64,000 bases of DNA from Candidatus Villigracilis affinis (GCA_016718275.1 JADKEA010000007.1:1-64000), one strand, 5' to 3'. Shown: positions 52,412 through 61,612, numbered from the stretch's first letter. Numbers and translations are program-made. The notes: generated by a model from the letters alone, not told the origin.

Positions 52412-52442
52412 ATATTCTGTCAGACGTGTATAATCGTTCCCG

Positions 52443-53447
52443 ATGAAAAAATTATTCCTCATTGTCGTGCTCTTTCTTGGTATTGCAGTGGTTGTGCTGA
52501 GTTTTGGTGAACTTGAAACGATCCTGGTTACTTTGCAGAAGGCGCACCTGGGATTTTTTATTCTCGCGATCTTGATTCAAATGATCTGGCTTCTCACCAC
52601 AGGGCGGATGTATAAATCGGTATACCGCCTGCTTGGCCTTGAAGAATCCATTTTGGTTTTGAGCCGCATTGCCGCCGCTGCCAATTTCATCAACATTGTT
52701 GCGCCGACAGCGGGCATGGGCGGCGTGGCACTTTTTGCCGCCGAAGCGCGCAGGCGCGGACATCCCGCCGGAAGAGTGACGGTCGCCGCTGCATTATTCC
52801 TTTCGCTCGATCAGGTTGCATTTCTGATTGTACTGGCGCTCGGGCTATTGGTTCTTGTTCGCCGCAATGATCTCGATGCCAGTGAGATCTCGGCTTCGCT
52901 TTTTATGTTTGGTATTGCCGCCGCCTACGCCTTCATCCTTTATCTGGGTTATCGCTCCGAGGAAAAACTCGGAAACCTGCTGGTTAAAATAGTGAAGTTG
53001 ATAAACTACGTTGCCCGACTCTTCCTCAAGCGCGATTATCTAAGTGAAGACCGTGCACGCGAATTTGCCCATGAAGTTGCAGAAGGCTTCTCCGGGCTAA
53101 ACGAAAAACCATCGAGCCTGGTCAGGCCCATCCTGTGGGGACTTCTGGATAAAATATTGTTGATGTGTATTCTGGTTTGTTCATTTCTTTCATTTGAAGT
53201 TCCGTTTTCAGCAGGCACGATCATTGCTGGCTTTTCCATTGCGTATCTCTTTCTGATCGTTTCGCCTACGCCTTCGGGCATTGGCATTGTGGAAGGCCTC
53301 ATGCCTGTGGCACTCTCCTCTTTAAACGTCAACTGGAGTCAGGCGGTCGTTATCACCATCGCATATCGTACGGTCACATTTTGGGTACCGTTCGGGCTGG
53401 GCGCATGGGCATTCCGCTCCCTGCACACCGCTGGCGAAGAACCGTAA
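52443..53447 (+). CDS. Lysylphosphatidylglycerol synthase-like membrane protein
   Basis: A 334-residue membrane protein with eight or so helices. It matches the LPG_synthase_TM/UPF0104 plan: an N-terminal helix, GRMYKSVYRLLG, NFINIVAPTAGMGGVALFAAEARRRGHPAGRVTVA in parts, and SPTPSGIGIVEGLMPVAL toward the end. It lacks the C-terminal aminoacyl-transferase domain of MprF, so it is more like a flippase-type or unknown member. TATAAT lies eight bases ahead of ATG 52443, which points to a leaderless mRNA. The helicase gene overlaps or follows its end. Confidence 0.85.
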   Translation: MKKLFLIVVLFLGIAVVVLSFGELETILVTLQKAHLGFFILAILIQMIWLLTTGRMYKSVYRLLGLEESILVLSRIAAAANFINIVAPTAGMGGVALFAAEARRRGHPAGRVTVAAALFLSLDQVAFLIVLALGLLVLVRRNDLDASEISASLFMFGIAAAYAFILYLGYRSEEKLGNLLVKIVKLINYVARLFLKRDYLSEDRAREFAHEVAEGFSGLNEKPSSLVRPILWGLLDKILLMCILVCSFLSFEVPFSAGTIIAGFSIAYLFLIVSPTPSGIGIVEGLMPVALSSLNVNWSQAVVITIAYRTVTFWVPFGLGAWAFRSLHTAGEEP

Positions 53448-53455
53448 AAAATCCC

Positions 53456-56032
53456 TTGAACACCATTCAACCTTTACTCGACTTTTGGAAACGGGATGAG
53501 CAAACCGCTCCCAATTTTTTTGCGTGGAAGACGACTCCACCGCGCCCCGCGCAAACGCATCCCATCCCGACCGATGTGCCTGCCCCGCTTCGAGTAGCAT
53601 TATCCGCCCGCGGCATTGACCAACTCTACTCCCACCAACTCTCCGCATGGACTCGATCCCGTGCCGGGGAAAACATCATCCTCTCCACAGGCACCGCCAG
53701 CGGAAAGACCCTGGCTTACAATCTGCCCGTCCTCGCAGCTATGCTTCAAGACCCTGAAGCACGTGCGATCTATTTATTTCCAACCAAGGCATTGGCACAA
53801 GATCAGTTATCGACACTGGAAAACCTGAAACTTGAAACATTTCAACTTTCAAACCTGCCAACATCGATTTACGACGGTGACACCCCGCAGGCCAATCGTC
53901 CCACCATTCGTAAAACCGCGCGCATTGTTCTTTCGAATCCCGATATGCTCCATACGGGGATTCTTCCGCATCACGCAAACTGGAGCGACTTTTTCTCCAA
54001 CTTGAAATTCATCGTCATCGATGAGGCGCATACGTATCGCGGTGTCTTTGGCTCGCATGTTGCCAACGTGATCCGCAGGTTGAAACGCGTGGCAAATTTC
54101 TACGGCGCAAAGCCGCAGTTCATTCTGGCTTCGGCTACCATTGGCAACCCGAAGGAACTAGCGGAGCGTCTCATCGAAGAGGAAGTTGAACTCATTGACA
54201 ACGATGGTTCCTCGCGCGGCGAACGTCACTTTATCATTTACAACCCACCCGTCACCGATGCCGCGCTTGGCTTGCGGAAAAGCAGTCTGCTTGAAAGTGT
54301 GCGGCTGGCAAATGACCTGCTGACTTATGATGTTCAATCTGTTGTTTTTGCGAGAACACGTCGTTCGGTTGAAATTATCCTGACCTATCTCCAATCTCCA
54401 ATCGTCAACCGTCAATCGTCAAATGTAAATCAAGTTCGCGGCTATCGCAGCGGCTATCTTCCTCATCAGCGCCGCGAGATCGAGCAGGGATTGCGGGACG
54501 GCTCTGTAAAATCCGTCGTAGCAACCAATGCCCTTGAATTGGGAATCGATATCGGTGGGCTTGGCGCGGCGATTCTCGTCGGGTATCCGGGCACCATTGC
54601 CAGCGCGAGGCAGCAATCGGGTAGGGCGGGGCGGGGCGATGATCCCGCTGTGTCTGTGCTGGTCGCGTCGCCCAATCCGCTGGACCAGTTCCTTGCGCAT
54701 CATCCTGAATATTTCTTCGGCAGTTCGCCGGAGATGGCATTGGTGAACCCAAATCATTTGCTGATCCTGCTTGAGCATTTGCGCTGTGCGATGTTCGAAT
54801 TGCCGTTCAAAAAAGGCGACGGTTTTGGCGGTATTTCTGATGAATTGCTGGATGAGTATCTCGAATTTCTCGTTGCCAATCAAGATGCGCATTTTTCGAA
54901 CGAAAAATATTATTGGATGAAAGATCAATATCCCGCCGCGAATATTTCATTGCGTTCGGCTTCGCCGCAAAGCGTGGTGCTGCAAAGCGTAACCGAGGAC
55001 GGAAGACCACTGACGATTGGAACAGTCGATGGTGAATCCGCCGCATGGATGGTACATCCCGGCGCGATCTACATGCACGAAGCCCAGCAATATTTTGTGC
55101 AGGAATTCAACATCGAAAATCATATTGCCCAACTTGTGCCCGTTGGGCTGGATTACTACACCGAGGCGCAAAAGAATTCAGAGATCGAGATCACAGCGCA
55201 GACTGCCCAAGAGACTGTTCCGGGCTGTGATAAAAATTATGGCGAGATTCAAGTCACCACACAGGTGGTTGGCTTCCGCAAGATTCGCTGGTTCACCTAT
55301 GAAAACCTCGGACAGGAACCGCTCGACATGCCGCCCTCCGAATTGCAGACCACCGGCTATTGGCTTTCACTTTCTGAAGAAGCCGTAGCGAATCTGCGCG
55401 ACGCCGGAGTTTGGACCAACGACCCCAATGATTACGGCCCCGAGTGGCCGAAGATCCGTGATCGCGTGCGTGCACGTGACAAATATCAATGTCAGGTTTG
55501 CGGCGCATTGGAGAAGGACCCTTCAACTACACTCCGGGCGCGACAACACGATGTGCATCACAAGACTCCATTTCGTTCCTTTGTGCGGAATGCGTCATCC
55601 CTCGAAGCGGCAAGGGAGCAGGCCAATCGCCTCGAGAATCTCACCACCCTTTGCCCAAGCTGCCACAAAAAAGTGGAGCAAAACGTCCGCATCCGCAGCG
55701 GATTGGGCGGCCTCGGCTTTGTGCTGGGCAACCTTGCGCCCCTCTTCCTCATGTGCGACCCGCGCGATCTGGGTACCCACACCGACCCTGCATGGTCTGC
55801 TGTCAACGGTCAACCGTCCGTTGTTCTTTATGACCTTGTCCCTGCTGGCATAGGTTTTAGCCAGAAACTGTTTGAGATCCACGATGAATTAATTCAACGC
55901 GCCCTTGAATTGGTAAGTCAATGTGAATGCGAAGATGGCTGTCCTTCGTGCGTAGGCCCGGGCGGTGAAAATGGGGCGGGGGGCAAAGCAGAAACATTGG
56001 CCATACTGAAACAACTCACATCTCAATATTAA
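53456..56032 (+). CDS. DEXH helicase (YprA/MrfA-like) with inserted HNH domain
   Basis: About 858 residues from TTG 53456; ATG 53405, inside the previous gene, is another possible start. The helicase core has Walker A GTASGKT, DEAH, SATIGNP and ALELGIDIGGLGAAI...QQSGRAGRGDD. The last part is DUF1998 with CECEDGCPSCVGP, a four-cysteine metal site. Between these, at about residues 665-755, sits an HNH-like domain: RDRVRARDKYQCQVCGA, VHHKTPFRS and LTTLCPSCHKKVE. MrfA-type helicases repair mitomycin damage; an added nuclease module would be unusual. A short repeat lies inside this insert, between CxxC and HH. Confidence 0.87.
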   Translation: MNTIQPLLDFWKRDEQTAPNFFAWKTTPPRPAQTHPIPTDVPAPLRVALSARGIDQLYSHQLSAWTRSRAGENIILSTGTASGKTLAYNLPVLAAMLQDPEARAIYLFPTKALAQDQLSTLENLKLETFQLSNLPTSIYDGDTPQANRPTIRKTARIVLSNPDMLHTGILPHHANWSDFFSNLKFIVIDEAHTYRGVFGSHVANVIRRLKRVANFYGAKPQFILASATIGNPKELAERLIEEEVELIDNDGSSRGERHFIIYNPPVTDAALGLRKSSLLESVRLANDLLTYDVQSVVFARTRRSVEIILTYLQSPIVNRQSSNVNQVRGYRSGYLPHQRREIEQGLRDGSVKSVVATNALELGIDIGGLGAAILVGYPGTIASARQQSGRAGRGDDPAVSVLVASPNPLDQFLAHHPEYFFGSSPEMALVNPNHLLILLEHLRCAMFELPFKKGDGFGGISDELLDEYLEFLVANQDAHFSNEKYYWMKDQYPAANISLRSASPQSVVLQSVTEDGRPLTIGTVDGESAAWMVHPGAIYMHEAQQYFVQEFNIENHIAQLVPVGLDYYTEAQKNSEIEITAQTAQETVPGCDKNYGEIQVTTQVVGFRKIRWFTYENLGQEPLDMPPSELQTTGYWLSLSEEAVANLRDAGVWTNDPNDYGPEWPKIRDRVRARDKYQCQVCGALEKDPSTTLRARQHDVHHKTPFRSFVRNASSLEAAREQANRLENLTTLCPSCHKKVEQNVRIRSGLGGLGFVLGNLAPLFLMCDPRDLGTHTDPAWSAVNGQPSVVLYDLVPAGIGFSQKLFEIHDELIQRALELVSQCECEDGCPSCVGPGGENGAGGKAETLAILKQLTSQY

Positions 56033-56051
56033 TTCGTCGAAGGAAAGCAGC

Positions 56052-57251
56052 GTGTCTATATCTGAGCAAATCGACATTCCACACGAATCCCATTTAAAAA
56101 TTTTCCTGCGATTCCTTCGTTTTGGATTTCTCGCATGGGGCGGACCCGTCGCACAGATCGCGATGATCCGACACGAATTGGTTGACGAGGAAAAATGGAT
56201 CTCGTCTGAAAGATTCAATCGTGTGCTGGCGGTGTATCAAGTATTGCCCGGCCCCGAGGCACACGAAATTTGCGTGTATTTCGGTATGCTTGCAGGCGGT
56301 CGCATCGGCGCGTTTCTTGCTGGCCTCGGCTTTATGACCCCGGGTTTTTTGCTCATGTTCGCGCTTTCGTGGTTTTACGTCACCTATGGAATCAACTCGC
56401 CCATTTTTCAATCTGTTTTTCTTGGAATGCAACCCGCCGTCGCCGCACTCATCGTCCGCGCGGTGCATCGCATTGGCGGCCACGCCCTGCAGGCAAATAA
56501 ATGGTTATGGAGCATGGCCTTCCTCGCGGGATTTGCCCAACTGCTTCGCATTAATTTCTTGATCACCCTTTTGACAGTTGGATTCGTCTATGCCTTTGCC
56601 GAGCGACAGAAGATCCGCTTCGCTCTCACGCTGGCAATTGCTTTTGTTTTCTCGATCATTTACTTTAACTTTGGCATTCCCCTCAGTGCAGTGACCTTCT
56701 CAACAGCCGGGGTCACTGAAACCGCTGCGACCGATCTCGTCTCCCTTTTTGCGTCTGGTCTGCGCGCGGGACTGCTCACCTTCGGCGGCGCATACACCGC
56801 CATCCCGTTCATTCAACATGACGCGGTCGAAGTGGGACATTGGCTGACCAATGCCCAATTTCTCGATGGCCTTGCCCTTTCGGGCTTGCTCCCTGCGCCG
56901 CTGATCATCTTTTCCACTTTTGTCGGCTACCTCGGTGGAGGTCCGCTTGGCGCGATTGCCCTCACGGTTGGTATATTTTTACCGGCCTTTGCCTTCACCA
57001 TCATCGGACACGACTATCTCGAAAAGCTGATCGAAAACAAATCCGCTCATGCTTTTTTAGACGGTGTGACAGCGGGTGTTGTCGGCTTGATTGCCGCCAC
57101 GGCATTGGGCATCCTCAGTGAAACGATCCTCGGGCTGAACGCGTGGATCATCTTTAGCCTCGCCCTCCTCACGCTCTTCCTCTCCAAATCAAAATGGACC
57201 GTTGCGTGGGTCGTAGCCGCCGCGGGTTTGTTTGGATTGTTCTTCTTATAA
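56052..57251 (+). CDS. chrA: Chromate transporter, two-domain ChrA type
   Basis: A 399-residue membrane protein with two homologous halves. GTG 56052 has CGAAGGAAAGC ahead. Half 1 has RFLRFGFLAWGGPVAQIAMIRHELV and VYQVLPGPEAHEICVYFGMLAGG; half 2 has GLRAGLLTFGGAYTAIPFIQHDAV and LSGLLPAPLIIFSTFVGYLGGG. The paired FGGP/FGGA and P-G-P/P-A-P motifs define the CHR family, which exports chromate using the proton gradient in characterised members. True substrate in this organism is not tested. It follows the helicase by 19 bases. Confidence 0.92.
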   Translation: MSISEQIDIPHESHLKIFLRFLRFGFLAWGGPVAQIAMIRHELVDEEKWISSERFNRVLAVYQVLPGPEAHEICVYFGMLAGGRIGAFLAGLGFMTPGFLLMFALSWFYVTYGINSPIFQSVFLGMQPAVAALIVRAVHRIGGHALQANKWLWSMAFLAGFAQLLRINFLITLLTVGFVYAFAERQKIRFALTLAIAFVFSIIYFNFGIPLSAVTFSTAGVTETAATDLVSLFASGLRAGLLTFGGAYTAIPFIQHDAVEVGHWLTNAQFLDGLALSGLLPAPLIIFSTFVGYLGGGPLGAIALTVGIFLPAFAFTIIGHDYLEKLIENKSAHAFLDGVTAGVVGLIAATALGILSETILGLNAWIIFSLALLTLFLSKSKWTVAWVVAAAGLFGLFFL

Positions 57252-57356
57252 ATCCTTGTATTTTCAAAAAAGACACCCTAAAAAGACTTGGCTCCTTTTC
57301 ATCTGGCCGTTCGAAGAAGGAAATAAAAGGATGATGATCGATTCCTGATTGTTTCC

Positions 57357-57378
57357 GCCTATAATAAAAATTATAGGC
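57357..57378. promoter_or_regulatory. Palindrome over a TATAAT box upstream of the signalling operon
   Basis: GCCTATAAT-AAAA-ATTATAGGC has nine-base arms; the left arm includes TATAAT. It lies 28 bases before the next ATG and could be an operator overlapping the promoter. Confidence 0.5.
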
Positions 57379-57405
57379 TTTTGATGAAGGTCACGGTAAA
57401 AAGAC

Positions 57406-57612
57406 ATGTCCAATTTTTTGTACGCCATTGTCATGATCGTACTTGGTTCTTACGGAACCTATATCCTTTTTAGCGAGTTTGTGGAAATGGAGTTCGGCTT
57501 CTCCATCCGCCGCATTCTTTTGGTTCTCCGAAGGCGTTGGTATGCTGTCTTTGCCTTGGCGGTTTCGCTCGCGTTGTTCTTTCATCACCTTATTGATGGG
57601 TTGAATTCGTGA
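57406..57612 (+). CDS. Small two-helix membrane protein
   Basis: A 68-residue protein starting at ATG 57406. Two hydrophobic helices (YAIVMIVLGSYGTYILFSEF and WYAVFALAVSLALFFHHLI) flank a basic middle (RRILLVLRRRR-like). It ends one base before the histidine kinase start, so it is very likely made with it. It may be an accessory membrane subunit of the two-component system. The family is not recognised. Confidence 0.65.
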   Translation: MSNFLYAIVMIVLGSYGTYILFSEFVEMEFGFSIRRILLVLRRRWYAVFALAVSLALFFHHLIDGLNS

Positions 57613-57613
57613 A

Positions 57614-59011
57614 ATGATCACTCTTTCTGAATTTTTCAGACTAAACCGTGAGATCATTCTCTTTGTCTATGGATTGGTCTTTTTTCTTTTGGGATTTGGC
57701 ATCATCCTGCAAACGCGCCAATCCTCACGGCTTGATTTAGCGCGCAGCCTGCGCTGGTTGGCGGCCTTTGGCCTTACCCATGGCTTTTACGAATGGGGCG
57801 ACCTTTTTATCCCCATTCAATCAGAGTATCTCAGCGAAGCCACCATGCGAGTGTTGTATTTAATCCATAAGATACTTCTGGCGATTTCCTTTATCTGTCT
57901 TTTTGAATTTGGTCTCACTGTGCATCCATCCAAACAGCGTACCCGCTGGACTATCCATTGGGAATCTGCCGCCTTGCTGGCGCTTTGGATTGGTCTTGTC
58001 TTTTTTATCTTCCCCGGCGACCCAAATGATCTTGCTTGGAGGCGTCTTGCCAATGCGTTGGCGCGTTATTTCATTGGCTTTCCCGGTGGGATGCTAGCTG
58101 CGTATGGATTGCGCGCCCATACCTTGCAGCGCATTAAACCTCTGAATGTGCCGAAGATTGTTCAAGTGTTTCGTATTGCCGGGCTTTCCTTGGGAATTTA
58201 TGCTGTAATCGGCGGGTTGATCGTACCCCCTGTGAGTTTTTTTCCAGGTAATCTTGTTAACACAGAAACATTTACTGAATTGCTGGATGTGCCTCCGCTG
58301 GTGTTCCGTTCATTGATCGCCATGATCATCACCTTTACCTTGATACGAGCACTGGAGATTTTCGATCTTGAAACCGAACGTCGTATTGAGCAATTGGAGC
58401 AACAACAGATCGTAAACGCCGAGCAGGAGCGCCTCGCCCGTGATTTGCACGATGGAGCGATCCAAAAAGTTTATACGGCGGGGCTGCTGGTGGAATCTGC
58501 AGCACGGCTGGCTGAACCTGAGAGTGAAATGGATAAACGGCTTAAACGCGCGGTTTCCGCTCTTAGCGATTCGATTTTGGATTTGAGGCGGAATCTGTCC
58601 GAGTTGCATGCTCATACCCAGACGATTCAGCAGCCCTTACCGGAGCTTTTGCAGAAAGTGGCAGAGAATCCCAATTACAACACGATGGTTCATATCATCA
58701 TCAAAAATGAATTGCCTGTCGGAAAATTCATTTCAAATGTGCGTTCGGGGCATTTATTTTCCATTGTTAATGAAGCTATGGCAAACACGGTTCGCCATGC
58801 GCATGCGCAAAATGTGACTATTGAAACCCATGACTTGGGTGAATTCTTGCAGATTCGGATTCGAGATGACGGACAAGGGTTTCCCCCGGAAGTAAAAAAT
58901 GGATATGGCCTTCGTAATATGCGTGACCGTGCGCGTTTGTTGAATGGAAAAATCCTGTTTGAAAATGACAAGGGTCTTGTTGTTACCCTCGAAATTCCCT
59001 GGAAAGATTGA
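57614..59011 (+). CDS. Sensor histidine kinase, NarX/LiaS type
   Basis: A 465-residue kinase. The N-terminal 260 residues hold about seven membrane helices, with no large external domain, so it senses something in or at the membrane. After a coiled coil (LETERRIEQLEQQQIVNAEQ) the HisKA_3 box is ERLARDLHDGAIQKVYTAG, with the phosphate-accepting His. The ATPase domain has VNEAMANTVRHAHAQNV (N box), RIRDDGQGF (G1) and NGYGLRNMRDRARLL (G2). Together with the response regulator one base behind, it forms a two-component pair. The signal is unknown. Confidence 0.92.
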   Translation: MITLSEFFRLNREIILFVYGLVFFLLGFGIILQTRQSSRLDLARSLRWLAAFGLTHGFYEWGDLFIPIQSEYLSEATMRVLYLIHKILLAISFICLFEFGLTVHPSKQRTRWTIHWESAALLALWIGLVFFIFPGDPNDLAWRRLANALARYFIGFPGGMLAAYGLRAHTLQRIKPLNVPKIVQVFRIAGLSLGIYAVIGGLIVPPVSFFPGNLVNTETFTELLDVPPLVFRSLIAMIITFTLIRALEIFDLETERRIEQLEQQQIVNAEQERLARDLHDGAIQKVYTAGLLVESAARLAEPESEMDKRLKRAVSALSDSILDLRRNLSELHAHTQTIQQPLPELLQKVAENPNYNTMVHIIIKNELPVGKFISNVRSGHLFSIVNEAMANTVRHAHAQNVTIETHDLGEFLQIRIRDDGQGFPPEVKNGYGLRNMRDRARLLNGKILFENDKGLVVTLEIPWKD

Positions 59012-59012
59012 G

Positions 59013-59675
59013 ATGAAAAAGATTCGTATTTTGCTTGTTGATGACCATGCGCTTGTTCGCCTCGGTTTGATGACCCTGCTCAATGACCAGCCAGATATGG
59101 AAGTGGCCGGAGAGGCTAGCACTGCCGCAGAGGCTGTAAATGCCGCTGAAAAACTCTCTCCAGATGTCACACTCATGGACATTCGTCTGCCGGGGGAAGG
59201 CGGCATCGAAGCCACACGCCAGATCACGGCGCGTTTTCCATTGGTCAAGGTGGTGATGCTTACTTCTTTTGCTGATGATGAATTAGTGATGCGCGCCATC
59301 AATGCGGGAGCGGTTGGGTATGTGCTGAAACAAGTCGGGAACGAAGAACTGATTCGCGCAATCCAGGCCGCAGCGAGGGGTGAATCGGTTCTTGATCCAT
59401 CCACAACTGCGAGGTTGCTGACAAGAGTCCGCGAGGCAGAGAGAAAAGCCGAGGAAGATGCCTTCCGCGAAATATCAGACCGGGAAATGGATGTATTGCT
59501 GCATCTTGCCAAGGGAAAAACCAATGCTGAAATTGGAAAACTGTTGAACCTAAGCGAGAAGACGGTTGGAAACTATGTCAGTTCGATGTTCGAGAAACTG
59601 CATTTGAATAACCGTATCGAGCTGGCAGCCTATGCGTATGAACATCACTTATTTGAAAGAGTCGGCAGAGAATAA
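59013..59675 (+). CDS. NarL/LuxR-family response regulator
   Basis: A 220-residue regulator; ATG 59013 lies one base after the kinase stop. The receiver domain has ILLVDDHALVRLGL, the phosphate-accepting Asp in TLMDIRLPGEGG (about residue 54), and the Lys in YVLKQVG. The C-terminal 65 residues are a LuxR-type helix-turn-helix: ISDREMDVLLHLAKGKTNAEIGKLLNLSEKTVGNYVSSMFEKL. It is the DNA-binding partner of the upstream kinase. Targets are unknown; the convergent haem lipoprotein is a neighbour but not necessarily a target. Confidence 0.94.
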   Translation: MKKIRILLVDDHALVRLGLMTLLNDQPDMEVAGEASTAAEAVNAAEKLSPDVTLMDIRLPGEGGIEATRQITARFPLVKVVMLTSFADDELVMRAINAGAVGYVLKQVGNEELIRAIQAAARGESVLDPSTTARLLTRVREAERKAEEDAFREISDREMDVLLHLAKGKTNAEIGKLLNLSEKTVGNYVSSMFEKLHLNNRIELAAYAYEHHLFERVGRE

Positions 59676-59707
59676 AATTCCCCGCAGTGGCCACTGCGGG
59701 GAATTTT
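59674..59707. terminator. Bidirectional terminator (34-bp palindrome)
   Basis: Perfect inverted repeat AAAATTCCCCGCAGTGG and its complement, between two convergent genes. It overlaps the stop of the response regulator gene by two bases. Confidence 0.88.
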
Positions 59708-59720
59708 ATTAGGGGATGTT

Positions 59721-60893
59721 TTATCGAGGCTTGAAAACGAGGAAGGAAGGTGCGGTTTGTGTTGCGTGGCGGACCTGTGCATTTTCGAAGATGGCTACGC
59801 CAAAGAAGTATTGAGCGGCCAAGTCGGTGAATTCGACATCGAATTCAGAGGCAGTGTTGAGCAAGCGGCCAAACTCAATTGTCCACATGCCATCGGCCCA
59901 TACCCATCCCGCAGAGATTTGTCCACGGTCGCCGACGATTTCAGATTTGACGATGCCGGGGATAATTGTGCCAGCAGGCATGGCATCGAGTTCTTCCTTG
60001 GTAAGGGCAACTTTTTCACTGTCGAGAATGTAACCAGGGGCTCCAGTGGTAAGGTCAATGCTGGGAGAAGTAAAGCCGGGCATGGTCTTGTCGGGAACGG
60101 TCTTGGTTGCATCGGCAGGATCGGGCATGCTTGCAAAGTTGTCTGAATAGCCGCCGCTTTCCTTCGGATCGCTCTTCCGCCCAGCTTCCTTTGCGGTTTC
60201 GGCATTGAACTGTGTCCAGTCAAGATATTGATCGTCGATCTGGTTCAGGTTGCGGACGGATTTCCAGTGCCAGATGTCACCCAATTGGCCTTCGCCAGCG
60301 GTGTATTTGTTGCCGTAGGGCTTCAGATCAGGGTTTTCGCCGTCATGACAGGCTGTGTAGCAGCCCTTGGTTTCAAATTTTTCAATGCTGTTGTTGATCG
60401 GCCAGATAAAGGCCAGCTTGTCTTCGTAATTAAGATTATTGTCTCCGCCTTTGTCGTCTGGGTCTTTATCCTGTTTCCAAGTGCCGTCTTCCTGCTTGAC
60501 CCACGGATAGCGATACCAGGATTCGGTGGGGTCGGTGTAGGTGACGAGAAAGTATACGCTATCAGTGGTGTAAACAGCCTTAATATTAACTTTGGTTTCA
60601 TAACCGCCAAAGCCGCCATCTACATCAACGACGAAATCTTCGGCATCAGCCCAAAAAGCTTCATCAGCTACGCCGTCGAGCGTGGGAGCAGTATCAACGG
60701 GGGAGGCGACAAGTGCGCCTTTAGGGGCATCCCATGCAGGCATGGGGGGCTCGGTGGGGGCGGGCGCTTCAGTTGCTGGGGCTTCAGTTGCCACAACAGG
60801 TGCCTCGGTTGGTTCTGGCGCGGGGGCGCCGCAAGCTGAAAGGATCAGCGATGCCAGCACAATCAGGGAAATTGCGAACGTAAACTTTTTCAT
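59721..60893 (-). CDS. Haem-binding lipoprotein, ethylbenzene-dehydrogenase-related
   Basis: A 390-residue lipoprotein. The start at 60893 has GAGGAGTTCACC ahead. The signal peptide ends in lipobox LSAC and is followed by a Pro/Thr/Glu/Ala linker of about 35 residues. The rest resembles the ethylbenzene dehydrogenase-related haem domain (gamma subunit/EB_dh fold): APTLDGVADEAFWADAE, VYTTDSVYFLVTYTDPT, then KGCYTACHDGE, a C-x3-CH haem-type site with an extra residue compared to CXXCH, and a final MWTIEFGRLL. Such proteins act as electron carriers with DMSO-reductase-type enzymes or as stand-alone surface cytochromes. No enzyme partner is in the window. Confidence 0.82.
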   Translation of the reverse strand: MKKFTFAISLIVLASLILSACGAPAPEPTEAPVVATEAPATEAPAPTEPPMPAWDAPKGALVASPVDTAPTLDGVADEAFWADAEDFVVDVDGGFGGYETKVNIKAVYTTDSVYFLVTYTDPTESWYRYPWVKQEDGTWKQDKDPDDKGGDNNLNYEDKLAFIWPINNSIEKFETKGCYTACHDGENPDLKPYGNKYTAGEGQLGDIWHWKSVRNLNQIDDQYLDWTQFNAETAKEAGRKSDPKESGGYSDNFASMPDPADATKTVPDKTMPGFTSPSIDLTTGAPGYILDSEKVALTKEELDAMPAGTIIPGIVKSEIVGDRGQISAGWVWADGMWTIEFGRLLNTASEFDVEFTDLAAQYFFGVAIFENAQVRHATQTAPSFLVFKPR

Positions 60894-61080
60894 GGTGAAC
60901 TCCTCTATAAAGATTTTGTGAGAGCGATATATGCACAAACTTGTCTTATGAATTTTTCATATATCTTTCATAAGTTTATGCATCTTCCCAAAATGGAGTT
61001 AGAGGCGTTCTCCCCTGTTTTGATAGGGGAAGTCAGGTAGAAAACTCCCCCAAGATCAATTTGAGTACCTTATAGCGGGA

Positions 61081-61596
61081 TTACTTCAATAACTTATACA
61101 TGAACACGGTCGCATGAAGCTGACCATTGATGCTGCGCGCATATTCGGGGATGGTCCCTGCGCGTTGATAGCCAAGTTTTGCATACAGGCTTTCAGATGG
61201 GTCGCCTTCGCGTGTATCGAGTACGAGTGTGGTTCTGCCCGCCTGTCTTGCCTCCTGCTCGATGGCATTCATCAAGGCCTTCGCGATTCCCTGCCCGCGG
61301 AAGGAGGTGTGCACCATGAGCTTGGCAATCTCTGCGCGATGACTTCCATTTGCGCGGCTGGCCAGGTCAAGCTGAACAGTGCCGGCGAGGTCATCGTCCA
61401 TTTTTGCCACGAGCAAAATGCGGTGCGGACCTTCGATGGCTTTGGCGACATCCTGCCAGTAGGCGAGGGCTTCATCCTCCGAAAGCGGAAGCAAAAACCC
61501 CACCGATGCGCCGTTTACGACCGCATTCTGCAAAAGTGAGGTGAGTTTCGGAAGCTCAGGGAGGATAGTTTGGGAAGTGAGTCGCTGGATGTTCAT
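61081..61596 (-). CDS. GNAT family N-acetyltransferase
   Basis: A 171-residue acetyltransferase. The start at 61596 (MNIQRLTSQ) is chosen over the longer frame, which overlaps the terminator. It has ILLVAKMDDDLAGTVQLDL, then AEIAKLMVHTSFRGQGIAKALMNAIE, with acetyl-CoA loop RGQGIA, and ends TLVLDTREGDPSESLYAKLGYQ, followed by AGTIPEYARSINGQLHATVFMYK. This end is typical of GNATs related to tabtoxin-resistance and aminoglycoside-type enzymes, but the substrate is unknown. Confidence 0.88.
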   Translation of the reverse strand: MNIQRLTSQTILPELPKLTSLLQNAVVNGASVGFLLPLSEDEALAYWQDVAKAIEGPHRILLVAKMDDDLAGTVQLDLASRANGSHRAEIAKLMVHTSFRGQGIAKALMNAIEQEARQAGRTTLVLDTREGDPSESLYAKLGYQRAGTIPEYARSINGQLHATVFMYKLLK

Positions 61597-61612
61597 TTTC
61601 AGATTATAAAAG

